Assembly: GCA_900546325.1 (NCBI GenBank)
Contig: URCR01000009.1
Location: forward strand, 10,206-74,205
Origin: an uncultured Lachnospiraceae bacterium
GTDB lineage: Bacteria > Bacillota > Clostridia > Lachnospirales > Lachnospiraceae
DNA length: 64,000 bases
Direction: 5' to 3'
A program made the translations under genes and the position numbers. The notes under the pieces are model-generated. The model was not told where the DNA came from. It saw only the letters and a list, made by a program, of their open reading frames with translations, and did no database searches. Shown one piece after another: positions 27,035 to 34,798 of this stretch. Every line of letters starts with the position of its first letter. The stretch's first letter is position 1.

Positions 27035-27063
27035 ATTATACGGCAAATATGGCCTTGTGAAAA
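27035..27063 (-). promoter_or_regulatory. Promoter of pdxST
   Basis: On the minus strand TTTTCA (27058-27063), a 17-bp spacer and TATAAT (27035-27040), about 44 bp before the pdxS start codon. Confidence 0.65.
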
Positions 27064-27125
27064 TATCCAGTTTTGCTTTTTTATTCCACGCCAGTTTTAT
27101 TGTGTATCATGCAGCGCATGCAGAA

Positions 27126-28094
27126 TTATTTTCCCGTCAGATGGCACGCCACGTAATGATCCTTTTCAACCATTTGAAGTTTTGGTTCTTCCGTTCTGCA
27201 TTTTTCCATAGCATACTTGCAGCGATTCTGGAATCTGCACCCTGCCGGTGGATCGATCGGGCTTGGAATCTCCCCTGCCATTTTAATCCGCTCTTTCTTT
27301 TCTTCAATCTTTGGATCCGGTATCGGAATTGCCGAAAGCAGCGCCTTTGTATAAGGATGTACCGGATTCTCGTACAATTGATTTGACGCAGTGATTTCTA
27401 CTACTTTCCCAAGGTACATTACCATCACACGGTCTGATATGTATTTTACCATAGAAAGATCGTGGGCGATAAACATATAAGTCAGCCCCTTTTCCTTCTG
27501 CAGTTTTCCAAGAAGATTTACAATCTGTGCCTGGATGGAGACATCCAGTGCAGATATCGGTTCATCGCATACAATAAATTCCGGCTCAACCGCAAGCGCC
27601 CTTGCGATACCGATTCTTTGTCTCTGTCCACCTGAAAATTCATGCACAAACCTTTCTGCATATTGTCTGTCCAGTCCCACCGTAACAAGCAGTTCTTCTA
27701 CTCTTTCTCTGATTTCTTTATCACTTTTGACCAGGTGGTGTGCCCGGATTCCTTCTGCGATAATATTGTATACTTTCATTTTCGGATCGAGGGAGGCATA
27801 TGGATCCTGAAAAATGATCTGTGCATGCTTTGTAAAATCCCGACGCTCCTTTCCCTTCAGCCGATGTACATCTTTTCCTCTATAAAGAACCACTCCTTCC
27901 GTTCTGTCATACAAACCGAGCACCGTTCTTCCACAAGTAGTTTTTCCGCAGCCTGACTCTCCAACAACACCCAATGTCTCTCCCCGGCGGATATAGAAGG
28001 ATACATCGTCTACCGCTTTTAATGTTCCTTTTCCTGCTTTGAAATATTTTTTTAGACCTTTTACTTCCAATAAATATTCCGTTTTCTCTTGCAT
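27126..28094 (-). CDS. Peptide ABC transporter ATP-binding protein (DppF/OppF-type)
   Basis: 322 aa. Walker A GESGCGKTTCG, signature FSGGQRQRIGIARAL, Walker B FIVCDEPISALD and H-loop IAHDLS are all intact. The C-terminal oligopeptide-transporter extension has PPAGCRFQNRCKYAMEKC, whose cysteines bind an iron-sulfur cluster in related proteins. ATG overlaps the dppD-type stop (TAATG), and AAAGGAGG lies upstream. It is last in the operon; with the DppD-type subunit it powers uptake of peptides or, in some family members, nickel or heme. Confidence 0.92.
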   Translation of the reverse strand: MQEKTEYLLEVKGLKKYFKAGKGTLKAVDDVSFYIRRGETLGVVGESGCGKTTCGRTVLGLYDRTEGVVLYRGKDVHRLKGKERRDFTKHAQIIFQDPYASLDPKMKVYNIIAEGIRAHHLVKSDKEIRERVEELLVTVGLDRQYAERFVHEFSGGQRQRIGIARALAVEPEFIVCDEPISALDVSIQAQIVNLLGKLQKEKGLTYMFIAHDLSMVKYISDRVMVMYLGKVVEITASNQLYENPVHPYTKALLSAIPIPDPKIEEKKERIKMAGEIPSPIDPPAGCRFQNRCKYAMEKCRTEEPKLQMVEKDHYVACHLTGK

Positions 28095-29068
28095 TATTCT
28101 TCCTCCTTTTGGATCCAGCAGCATACTTCATGTTCCCCTTCCAGACTGGTCTTTTTCGGAAACGCAGTGTCACAGATGTCTCTGCGCATTTTGCATCTGT
28201 CTGCAAACGGACACCCCTTTGGGGGATGCGCCATGTTTGGCGGTGCTCCTTCGATTGTCTCAAGCTCGCCCCCGTCCATATCAAGCCGCGGTACTGCCCG
28301 CAGCAATGCTTTTGTATAGGGATGTGCCGGATGATAAAAAATATCATATGCACTGCCACGCTCCACGATTTTTCCGGCATACATCACGATAATATCTGTA
28401 GCAAAATTTGCAACAATACCGAGATCATGCGTGATCAGAATGATGCTCATCTGATGCTCTTTCTGGATTTCTTTCATCATGTCCAAAATATCTGCCTGCA
28501 CGGTAACATCCAGTGCGGTCGTCGGCTCGTCCGCAATCAAAAGCGACGGATTCAATGTTATGGCAATCCCTATCATAACGCGCTGGCGCATTCCTCCTGA
28601 AAATTCATGCGGATACTGCCTCATTCTAAGTTCCGGATTAGGGATACCGACCTTTCTCAAAACGCTGACCGCCTCATTCCATGCTTCTTTTTTACTGACT
28701 TTCCTGTGAACCAATATTTTCTCCATAATCTGCTTTCCAACCGTCATTGTCGGATTTAATGCAGTCAATGCATCCTGAAAACAGATGGAGCATTTCTCTC
28801 CTCGATACTGTTCCCACTGGTGTCGCGTATATTCCTGAATATTTTCTCCTTGAAACAAAATCTTACTTTCTTTGCTTACAATTCCCGGCTTCTTTACCAA
28901 TCCCATAATTGATTTGGATGTCACTGATTTTCCACATCCCGACTCCCCTACGATTGCTGTGACCGTCCCTTTTTTGATATTGAACGATACATCTCTTACA
29001 GCCTGCACTTCTCCCTGAAATGTTCGAAATGTCACAGATAGATTTTTTACTTCCAATAAATTTTCCAT
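28094..29068 (-). CDS. Peptide ABC transporter ATP-binding protein (DppD/OppD-type)
   Basis: 324 aa. Walker A GESGCGKSVTS, signature FSGGMRQRVMIGIAI, Walker B LLIADEPTTALD and H-loop ITHDLG. The C-terminal extension APPNMAHPPKGCPFADRC is the OppD/DppD cysteine region. The start MENLLEV has GAGGAGGAG upstream; the much longer open frame (to 29236) overlaps the DppC gene and is not coding. It sits 14 bp after the permease gene. Confidence 0.92.
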   Translation of the reverse strand: MENLLEVKNLSVTFRTFQGEVQAVRDVSFNIKKGTVTAIVGESGCGKSVTSKSIMGLVKKPGIVSKESKILFQGENIQEYTRHQWEQYRGEKCSICFQDALTALNPTMTVGKQIMEKILVHRKVSKKEAWNEAVSVLRKVGIPNPELRMRQYPHEFSGGMRQRVMIGIAITLNPSLLIADEPTTALDVTVQADILDMMKEIQKEHQMSIILITHDLGIVANFATDIIVMYAGKIVERGSAYDIFYHPAHPYTKALLRAVPRLDMDGGELETIEGAPPNMAHPPKGCPFADRCKMRRDICDTAFPKKTSLEGEHEVCCWIQKEEE

Positions 29069-29082
29069 AAAGCTCCTCCTCA

Positions 29083-29916
29083 TCATTTCATCAATTTGGG
29101 ATCCAACATCTGCTGCAGTATATCTCCAAGCACATTGAAGCACAGTACTGTAACCAAAATCATGACTCCGGGTGCAATTGCCATGATCGGATTGTGCAGA
29201 ATAAATTTCTGTGCCGTCTGCAGCATACTTCCCCATGACGCCATCGGAAGTTGAACACCATAGCCAAGAAAACTTAAAGCTGATTCATCCAAAATTGCAT
29301 TCGCAATACTAAGACTTGCAGATACAATAATCTGCGGCATCAGATTTGGAATAATATGTATCAATATAATTTTCCCCTGTCCTACACCAAGCGCCTTCGC
29401 TGCAATAATGAAATCGCGTTCCTTTAAGGTCAGTGTCTGTGCTCTGACCACTCTTGCCACTTTTGTCCACGAGAAGAAGGCAAGCATCCCTACCAGTGTG
29501 ATCATGTTCCTTGGAAGAAATGCATAGATAACAATAATAAACAGAAGGCTTGGCACAGACATAAAGATATCTACAATACGCATGAAAAACGCATCAATTG
29601 CACCTCCCATATAACCACTGACCGTTCCAATCAGTGTACCAATAATTACTGCTACACACATCGATGCAAATCCTACAAGGAGGGATACCCTTCCGCCGTA
29701 CAATGTCCGGGTAAGTGTATCTCGTCCAATATCATCTGTTCCCAGAAGATGTGCACTGCTGATTCCCTGCATTTTTTCTGCCACATTTGAAGCATCTGGA
29801 TCATAAGGAGACAGCGGGGCAAATATCGCAGCCAATACGATAAGCAAGATCAATATCATGCAGATTACTGCCATTTTATTGGAAAGGAATATTTTTTTCA
29901 TCGCTTTTTTATCCAT
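29083..29916 (-). CDS. Peptide ABC transporter permease (DppC/OppC-type)
   Basis: 277 aa with the N-terminal OppC_N helix, a following loop (PYDPDASNVAEKMQGISSAHLLGTDDIGRD is the family hallmark at about residues 40-70) and five further helices. The EAA-like AAKALGVGQGKIILIHIIPN contacts the ATPases. The start MDKKAMKK has AAAGGAG upstream and overlaps the DppB-type stop by 8 bp. It pairs with the upstream permease. Confidence 0.9.
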   Translation of the reverse strand: MDKKAMKKIFLSNKMAVICMILILLIVLAAIFAPLSPYDPDASNVAEKMQGISSAHLLGTDDIGRDTLTRTLYGGRVSLLVGFASMCVAVIIGTLIGTVSGYMGGAIDAFFMRIVDIFMSVPSLLFIIVIYAFLPRNMITLVGMLAFFSWTKVARVVRAQTLTLKERDFIIAAKALGVGQGKIILIHIIPNLMPQIIVSASLSIANAILDESALSFLGYGVQLPMASWGSMLQTAQKFILHNPIMAIAPGVMILVTVLCFNVLGDILQQMLDPKLMK

Positions 29917-30889
29917 GATTCTTCTCCTTTCCTTGTTTGATTCTCGGATCTGCAAATCCGTACAAAATGTCAGCTAAAAAGTTGCCGATCAAGAGTACGG
30001 TACATGCCAGCATTGTGATCCCCATGATCATTGTATAATCTCTGCTATTGACCGCACTCATACAAAGTGTTCCAAGTCCCGGCCAGCCAAACACAGATTC
30101 CACAATAAAAGATCCTGTGATCAATGTTCCAAAATTCATTCCTACCATGGTAATAATCGGAAGCAGACAGTTTTTCAAAATGTGATTTTTCATAACCTTG
30201 ATCCGCGGAACCCCTTTCGAAACCGCAGTATCCACATACTCCTCTTCCATTTGTTCAATGGTGTTTGATCGAATATACCTGACAAATACCGCTGTGTTAT
30301 TTACACTCAGAACAATGACTGGTAAGATCGCGTGTCGGATTACATCTGTTGCTGATGTGACACCAATCGTGCGCATCCCGGCACTTGGAAGAAGTCCCAA
30401 GTGAAGAGAAAATACAATAATAAGCAGGATACCAAACCAAAAAGCCGGCAGCGAAATCCCTAAATATGAGATTCCACTGATAATATTATCGATCCATCGG
30501 TTTTTATAATATCCGGCCAGCAACCCCAAAGGAATCGCAACCAAAACAGATAAAATAAGGGCAGCCCCCATTAAACCTATCGTATTTGGCAGTTTCTCCA
30601 TGATCTGCTCTTTCACCGGCTGATGATTGCTGACGGAAAGCCCCCAGTCTCCCCGCAGCATATTTTTAGCCCAGTTTATATATCGTTCTGCTACATTTCC
30701 ATCTAAACCAAGTGATTCGCGCATGTCATCCAACTGCTCTTCCGTCATTTTATAGGAAGACTTTGCCGGGGAGGTATACAAATAAAGTGGATCTCCAGGC
30801 GAAAAATATATGATAGAAAATGAAAATATAGACACTGCAATAAACACTATCAGCATCTGTACAAGACGTTTTACTATAAATTTTTTCAT
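29909..30889 (-). CDS. Peptide ABC transporter permease (DppB/OppB-type)
   Basis: 326 aa with six helices. The N-terminal RLVQMLIVFIAVSIFSFSII helix and PGDP motif are typical of OppB/DppB. The EAA loop DTAVSKGVPRIKVMKNHILKN is near residue 220, and VESVFGWPGLGTLCMSAV is a strong family signature. GAGGAG lies 6 bp before the ATG. It follows the binding-protein gene after a hairpin that may lower its expression relative to that gene. Confidence 0.92.
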   Translation of the reverse strand: MKKFIVKRLVQMLIVFIAVSIFSFSIIYFSPGDPLYLYTSPAKSSYKMTEEQLDDMRESLGLDGNVAERYINWAKNMLRGDWGLSVSNHQPVKEQIMEKLPNTIGLMGAALILSVLVAIPLGLLAGYYKNRWIDNIISGISYLGISLPAFWFGILLIIVFSLHLGLLPSAGMRTIGVTSATDVIRHAILPVIVLSVNNTAVFVRYIRSNTIEQMEEEYVDTAVSKGVPRIKVMKNHILKNCLLPIITMVGMNFGTLITGSFIVESVFGWPGLGTLCMSAVNSRDYTMIMGITMLACTVLLIGNFLADILYGFADPRIKQGKEKNHG

Positions 30890-30910
30890 TTGATCTCCTC
30901 ATAACCTAGA

Positions 30911-30938
30911 AATAGATTCTGCCGAAACAGAATCTATT
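30911..30938 (-). terminator. Hairpin between the binding protein and permease genes (attenuator)
   Basis: AATAGATTCTG (30911-30921) pairs with CAGAATCTATT (30928-30938) over 11 bp, but only a weak T tract follows. Partial termination or mRNA stabilisation would give more binding protein than permease, as is common in such operons. Confidence 0.6.
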
Positions 30939-30961
30939 CCCTTCACTCTTGTATTCTATAT

Positions 30962-32536
30962 CTATTTAAAAGACAGTTTTGTATAATCTTCAAATACCGG
31001 TGTCGTCGATAAAGTCTCTGTTCCCTCTAGATTATCACTCGTTGCAAAACAATAGTTCGGGTATGCGATCGGATAAATCAAGTAAGCTTCTGCTGCCTTC
31101 TCTTGCAATTCCTTATAGATTGCTGTTCTTTCTTCTATATCTGTTGTTGTTCTTCCCTTTTCGAACAGATCAAGAATCTCCTGCGGTGTATCTACATTTA
31201 CACCCCATGTTCCGTCAAACATACCCGCAATTACATTATCTGGATCTCCAATTGCACCGTATTCATTCAAATATAATTCATAGTCAGACTGATCTGTAAA
31301 TACGACATCAAAGAAACCATTTGCATCAATTCCCTGAATTTCCACATTGACATCGATGGCTTTTAACTGCTCCTGAATTAACAGCGCAGTTGTTTCCATA
31401 TAACTTCTGTCAGTGTTGTAATGAAGTGTGATTGTCTTTCCTGCAAGTCCTGAACTCTTTGCAAGTTTTTTTGCCTCGTCAAGATCCTGCTCATATCCTT
31501 TTACACTCTCATCATAGAATGTATTTCGATTGCTGAAAATGGAATTTGCCGCTTTCCCCATATGCTCCCCGTAAGCACCTTTTACGATTTCTTCTTGATT
31601 CAGTGCCATAAATACAGCTTTTACCGCATCACGATTTTCCCATGTTGAAGAATATTTATTCCATGCAAGATATTTCACGCGGCCTTCTGCCAATGTATGA
31701 AGAGCCACACCGTCTGTCTTTTCCACCTCTTCTACTACATCATCAGACGCAGCTGTTAAGAAATTGATCTCTCCGTTTTTAAAGGCAACTTCCTGTGCGC
31801 TTGGATCGGAAATTACTTTAAAAATAATCTTGTCGATCTGTGGCTTATCTCCATAATAATCATCAAATCTTTCAAGAACAAGAGATTCTCCGTCTTTGAA
31901 CTCTACCAGCTTATACGGTCCCGAACCAATGTCTGTCAAGTTTGCCTCCGCTGACTTAATGTCTGTATTCCCATTAAAAGCGTGTTCTGGAAGAAGAATC
32001 AGATTGCCAAGTAAAGAATAGTATGAAGCTGACACCTCCGGAAGTGTAAACTTCACAGTAAGATCATCTACTTTTTCTGCTTTGACCTGGTTTTCTCCTA
32101 CAAACACAACATTAGAAAATCCCGCTCCATTGTTCGTATCCAAATTGCAGTTAAATGTAAAAATCACATCATCTGCAGTGATTGCTTCTCCGTCATGCCA
32201 TTTTAAATTATCTTTCAATTTCAATGTATAAACAAGACCGTCATCCGAAATCTCACAGCTGTCTGCAAGATACCATCTTGTCTCATCCTGATCCACATAG
32301 TATAACTCGTCCTGATAAGGTGCAAGCTGAAATGCCCCCTCTGCCATTGTTTCTAAGTTGCCATTCAGGCTTGTTACTGTTGCAGAAACCGGCATCACAA
32401 GAGAATCACTTTTCTTAGAAGTCTCACTGGAAGCAGTGCCTTTCTCATTGCTTTTGCCTTCGCTTTTCCCACAGCCAGTAATAATTGTTGCAGTCATAGC
32501 TACGCACAAAAGTAAGCTAATCAGTTTCCTTTTCAT
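30962..32536 (-). CDS. Peptide ABC transporter substrate-binding lipoprotein (family 5)
   Basis: 524 aa. MKRKLISLLLCVAMTATIITGC is a lipoprotein signal with Cys22. A Ser/Lys-rich linker follows, then the SBP_5 domain (LKDNLKWHDGEAITADDVIFTF; VEFTLPEV-like strands; AYLIYPIAYPNY near the end). It captures peptides or other solutes outside the cell for the dppBCDF-type genes downstream. AAAGGA lies about 8 bp before the start. The ligand cannot be told from sequence; family 5 also includes nickel, heme and sugar binders. Confidence 0.92.
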   Translation of the reverse strand: MKRKLISLLLCVAMTATIITGCGKSEGKSNEKGTASSETSKKSDSLVMPVSATVTSLNGNLETMAEGAFQLAPYQDELYYVDQDETRWYLADSCEISDDGLVYTLKLKDNLKWHDGEAITADDVIFTFNCNLDTNNGAGFSNVVFVGENQVKAEKVDDLTVKFTLPEVSASYYSLLGNLILLPEHAFNGNTDIKSAEANLTDIGSGPYKLVEFKDGESLVLERFDDYYGDKPQIDKIIFKVISDPSAQEVAFKNGEINFLTAASDDVVEEVEKTDGVALHTLAEGRVKYLAWNKYSSTWENRDAVKAVFMALNQEEIVKGAYGEHMGKAANSIFSNRNTFYDESVKGYEQDLDEAKKLAKSSGLAGKTITLHYNTDRSYMETTALLIQEQLKAIDVNVEIQGIDANGFFDVVFTDQSDYELYLNEYGAIGDPDNVIAGMFDGTWGVNVDTPQEILDLFEKGRTTTDIEERTAIYKELQEKAAEAYLIYPIAYPNYCFATSDNLEGTETLSTTPVFEDYTKLSFK

Positions 32537-32577
32537 ATCACATTTCCTTTCTTTGATCTAAAATTTTTCCGTCAGCT

Positions 32578-32606
32578 ATTATAACATCTATTTTTTCCTT
32601 TGTATA
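32578..32606 (-). promoter_or_regulatory. Promoter of the peptide transporter operon
   Basis: On the minus strand TATACA (32601-32606), a 17-bp spacer and TATAAT (32578-32583), about 41 bp before the lipoprotein start codon. Confidence 0.65.
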
Positions 32607-32715
32607 ATTGAGTTTTTCCATATACTTATTTGCTTTTTCTATACTGATAATCTTGTGTCCTGGAAACGATGGAAACACTGACAGCTAGACTGCGGCACTC
32701 TTCAACAGCAGCAAA

Positions 32716-32752
32716 GAAATCGCAGCCACAATTTCTTTGCAGCTGCGATTTC
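32716..32752. terminator. Hairpin downstream of grpB
   Basis: GAAATCGCAGC (32716-32726) and GCTGCGATTTC (32742-32752) form an 11-bp stem, followed on the minus strand by TTTGC. It is a weak intrinsic terminator between grpB and the peptide operon. Confidence 0.55.
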
Positions 32753-32758
32753 CTTGTT

Positions 32759-33307
32759 TTATGCTTTTCGTTGTTGCTTACGCCATTCTTCCGCGCATCG
32801 TAAAATATCTTCAATAAACGCACTCTTCCCATTTGTGTAAGCAGTTCTATCCTTTGGATATAGTTTAGCTAATCGTGTCTTTAATTGCGAATATTCACCT
32901 GCTCTATTTTCATGAGCATTTAGATAATCCCGCATATTAATATAATTATTCCATGCCTCCTGTCCCCATATAACCACATGAATATAATGTGTCTGAATAT
33001 TATTATCTAAATCTCCACAGACATACAAATGCTGCCCTGGATGATCATTTCTACGATATATTATCCCATTTTTCATTAAAGCCTCATTATATTTAAAAAT
33101 CTTATCAAAACTACTGACACCAACAACTATATCCACAATCGGTTTAGCACAAATACTTTTTATTGAAGTACTGCCAATGTGCTGAGCATCAATCATATCT
33201 TCCTGCAATATATCTTTCAATTTTTTGATCTTTTCTTGAGCTAATACTTCCCATTCCATCCTATGATTTTCAACTACAACTGTTCCTATTTTTAGCCCTA
33301 CAGTCAT
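32759..33307 (-). CDS. GrpB/UPF0157 family nucleotidyltransferase-like protein
   Basis: 182 aa. The central pattern QHIGSTSIKSICAKPIVDIVVGV is the GrpB signature: the GST-x10-KPIVDI arrangement of a minimal nucleotidyltransferase fold, at residues ~42-64. The C-terminal YTNGKSAFIEDILRCAEEW is also typical. The biochemical role of the family is not established, although the fold suggests nucleotidyl transfer. AAGGAGG lies before the ATG. It follows a MerR regulator by 63 bp on the same strand and may be part of that regulator's transcript. Confidence 0.85.
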   Translation of the reverse strand: MTVGLKIGTVVVENHRMEWEVLAQEKIKKLKDILQEDMIDAQHIGSTSIKSICAKPIVDIVVGVSSFDKIFKYNEALMKNGIIYRRNDHPGQHLYVCGDLDNNIQTHYIHVVIWGQEAWNNYINMRDYLNAHENRAGEYSQLKTRLAKLYPKDRTAYTNGKSAFIEDILRCAEEWRKQQRKA

Positions 33308-33370
33308 ATTATACCTCCTTCTATCCTCGCTATATACATTTCTATAAATGAGTCAGTATACAGTAACCGA

Positions 33371-33811
33371 TTAAAATTTATGAGCATTGTTGTAAGCACG
33401 TAGAATTTCTTCTGGCATATCTTCTTGCCGTATAGGGATAAGACGATTTTCATTTCCATCTTTGATAGCTTGCTCGTAATACCAACATTTGAATTTGAGC
33501 ATATCAAGGGCACATTCCATGCGTTTTATTTCATTTTCTACGTTTTGCTTTTGTTCCAAAAGCAACTCTCTGCGTTCATGGTACGTCTTACTGCCTTGTG
33601 TGCATAACTCCATAAATTGTTTAATTCCTTTGATTTCCATACCGGATTTTTTTAAGCATTCAATAACACGAATTGCTTCTATTTCGTTTTCATCAAATTT
33701 ACGAATGCCGGAAGCACGTTTTATATTTGGGAAAAGTCCCTCTTTATCATAATATCGAAGCGTAGAAATAGGTATATGAAACATTTCAGATACTTGACCT
33801 ATTGTATACAT
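33371..33811 (-). CDS. MerR-family transcriptional regulator
   Basis: 146 aa. The N-terminal winged helix (MYTIGQVSEMFHIPISTLRYYDKEGLFP) is typical of MerR, followed by a dimerising coiled coil (about residues 75-120) and a short C-terminal tail with no clustered metal-binding cysteines. It therefore probably belongs to the small-molecule-responsive or AdhR/NmlR-like branch. It is divergent from a RibD-type reductase whose promoter has the 19-bp spacer that MerR proteins act on, so that reductase is the likely target. AAAGGAG lies 7 bp before the ATG. Confidence 0.9.
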   Translation of the reverse strand: MYTIGQVSEMFHIPISTLRYYDKEGLFPNIKRASGIRKFDENEIEAIRVIECLKKSGMEIKGIKQFMELCTQGSKTYHERRELLLEQKQNVENEIKRMECALDMLKFKCWYYEQAIKDGNENRLIPIRQEDMPEEILRAYNNAHKF

Positions 33812-33844
33812 AATATTCTCCTTTTTTATTTTTCAAAAAATCAC

Positions 33845-33875
33845 TTGACCTAAAGTTAGGTTTAGGTTGTATGCT
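33845..33875 (+). promoter_or_regulatory. MerR-type promoter with 19-bp spacer and operator dyad
   Basis: TTGACC (33845-33850) and TATGCT (33870-33875) are separated by 19 bp, longer than the usual 17. The dyad CCTAAA-GTTAGG-TTTAGG (33849-33866) sits between the elements. This layout is the hallmark of promoters that MerR regulators activate by twisting the DNA. A TATAAT 3 bp further down (33874-33879) is at poor spacing. Confidence 0.85.
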
Positions 33876-33994
33876 ATAATCATAGCAGGCAAAAGCTGAT
33901 TTGTCAATTTGTTAGGAGGTTGAAAACTTAATATTAAAAAATTATTATGACTATTATAAGACAAAAAGAAGTTATCATAAAAGGAGAATGAATA

Positions 33995-34672
33995 ATGAAC
34001 AAACCATATATTGTAAGTCACATGATGACATCCATTGACGGACGGATTGATTGCGGTATGACAGTAAAACTTCTAGGTGTAGAAGAATACTATGCGACAC
34101 TTAATGAACTGAAGTTAACAGCTACTTTAAGTGGTAGAGTTACAGCCCAGTTAGAAATGGCAAATCCGGGAGCGTTTGTGGCAAAAAACAAAGAGCCTTT
34201 AGACGTTGAAAAATTTTCAAAGAAAGTGAATTCAGAGGAATATAGCATTGTAGTAGATACAAAAGGCTGTTTACTTTGGCAGGAACATAGCGCAACACCA
34301 CTCATTATTATTACAAGCGAAGCTGTTTCTAAAGAATATCTCGCTTACCTGGATGAAAAAAATATTTCATGGATTGCTTGCGGTAAAAAAGGAATTAATC
34401 TCACAAGAGCAATGGAAATTCTTGCAGAAGAATTTGACGTAAAACGTATTGGCATTGTTGGTGGCGGAACTATCAATGCAAGTTTTTTAAATGAGGGACT
34501 TCTTGATGAAATAAGCATTTTGCTCGCTCCAGGTATTGATGGACGAAAAGGTATGACAGCCGTATTCGACGGGCTTCCTATGGAAACTGAACCATTTTCT
34601 TTGAAATTAAAAAAGGTTACACCGTATGAAAACGGAGCCATTTGGTTGCAGTACCAGACAAAGCAGGCATGA
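33995..34672 (+). CDS. RibD C-terminal / dihydrofolate-reductase-like oxidoreductase
   Basis: 225 aa. PYIVSHMMTSIDGRIDCGM is the N-terminal nucleotide-site segment, and KRIGIVGGGTINASFLNEGLLDEI the family's NADPH-binding hallmark (residues ~148-171). Unlike RibD there is no deaminase domain, so it is a stand-alone reductase like YyaP or YwjB. The substrate is unknown. AAAGGAG lies about 8 bp before the ATG. It is probably induced through the divergent MerR regulator, which would fit a stress or detoxification role; that is inference. Confidence 0.87.
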   Translation: MNKPYIVSHMMTSIDGRIDCGMTVKLLGVEEYYATLNELKLTATLSGRVTAQLEMANPGAFVAKNKEPLDVEKFSKKVNSEEYSIVVDTKGCLLWQEHSATPLIIITSEAVSKEYLAYLDEKNISWIACGKKGINLTRAMEILAEEFDVKRIGIVGGGTINASFLNEGLLDEISILLAPGIDGRKGMTAVFDGLPMETEPFSLKLKKVTPYENGAIWLQYQTKQA

Positions 34673-34678
34673 AGAGAG

Positions 34679-34701
34679 CGGGTGAATCGCCCGTTTTTCT
34701 G
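34679..34701 (+). terminator. Short intrinsic terminator after the reductase gene
   Basis: CGGGT/GCCCG, a 5-bp stem with a GAATC loop, followed by TTTTTCT. It is weak and backed up by the longer hairpin downstream. Confidence 0.5.
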
Positions 34702-34725
34702 ATGTGGTAGTCTTTGCATTCATGA

Positions 34726-34771
34726 AAAAGCGGTTGTACGTCCGATTAGTTCAGAGTATTCAACCGCTTTT
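34726..34771. terminator. Bidirectional terminator between the reductase and ABC genes
   Basis: AAAAGCGGTTG (34726-34736) pairs with CAACCGCTTTT (34761-34771), 11 bp. T-rich tails lie on both strands, serving the convergent genes. Confidence 0.7.
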
Positions 34772-34798
34772 CTTCATTTTCTACGGAACACACCTATT

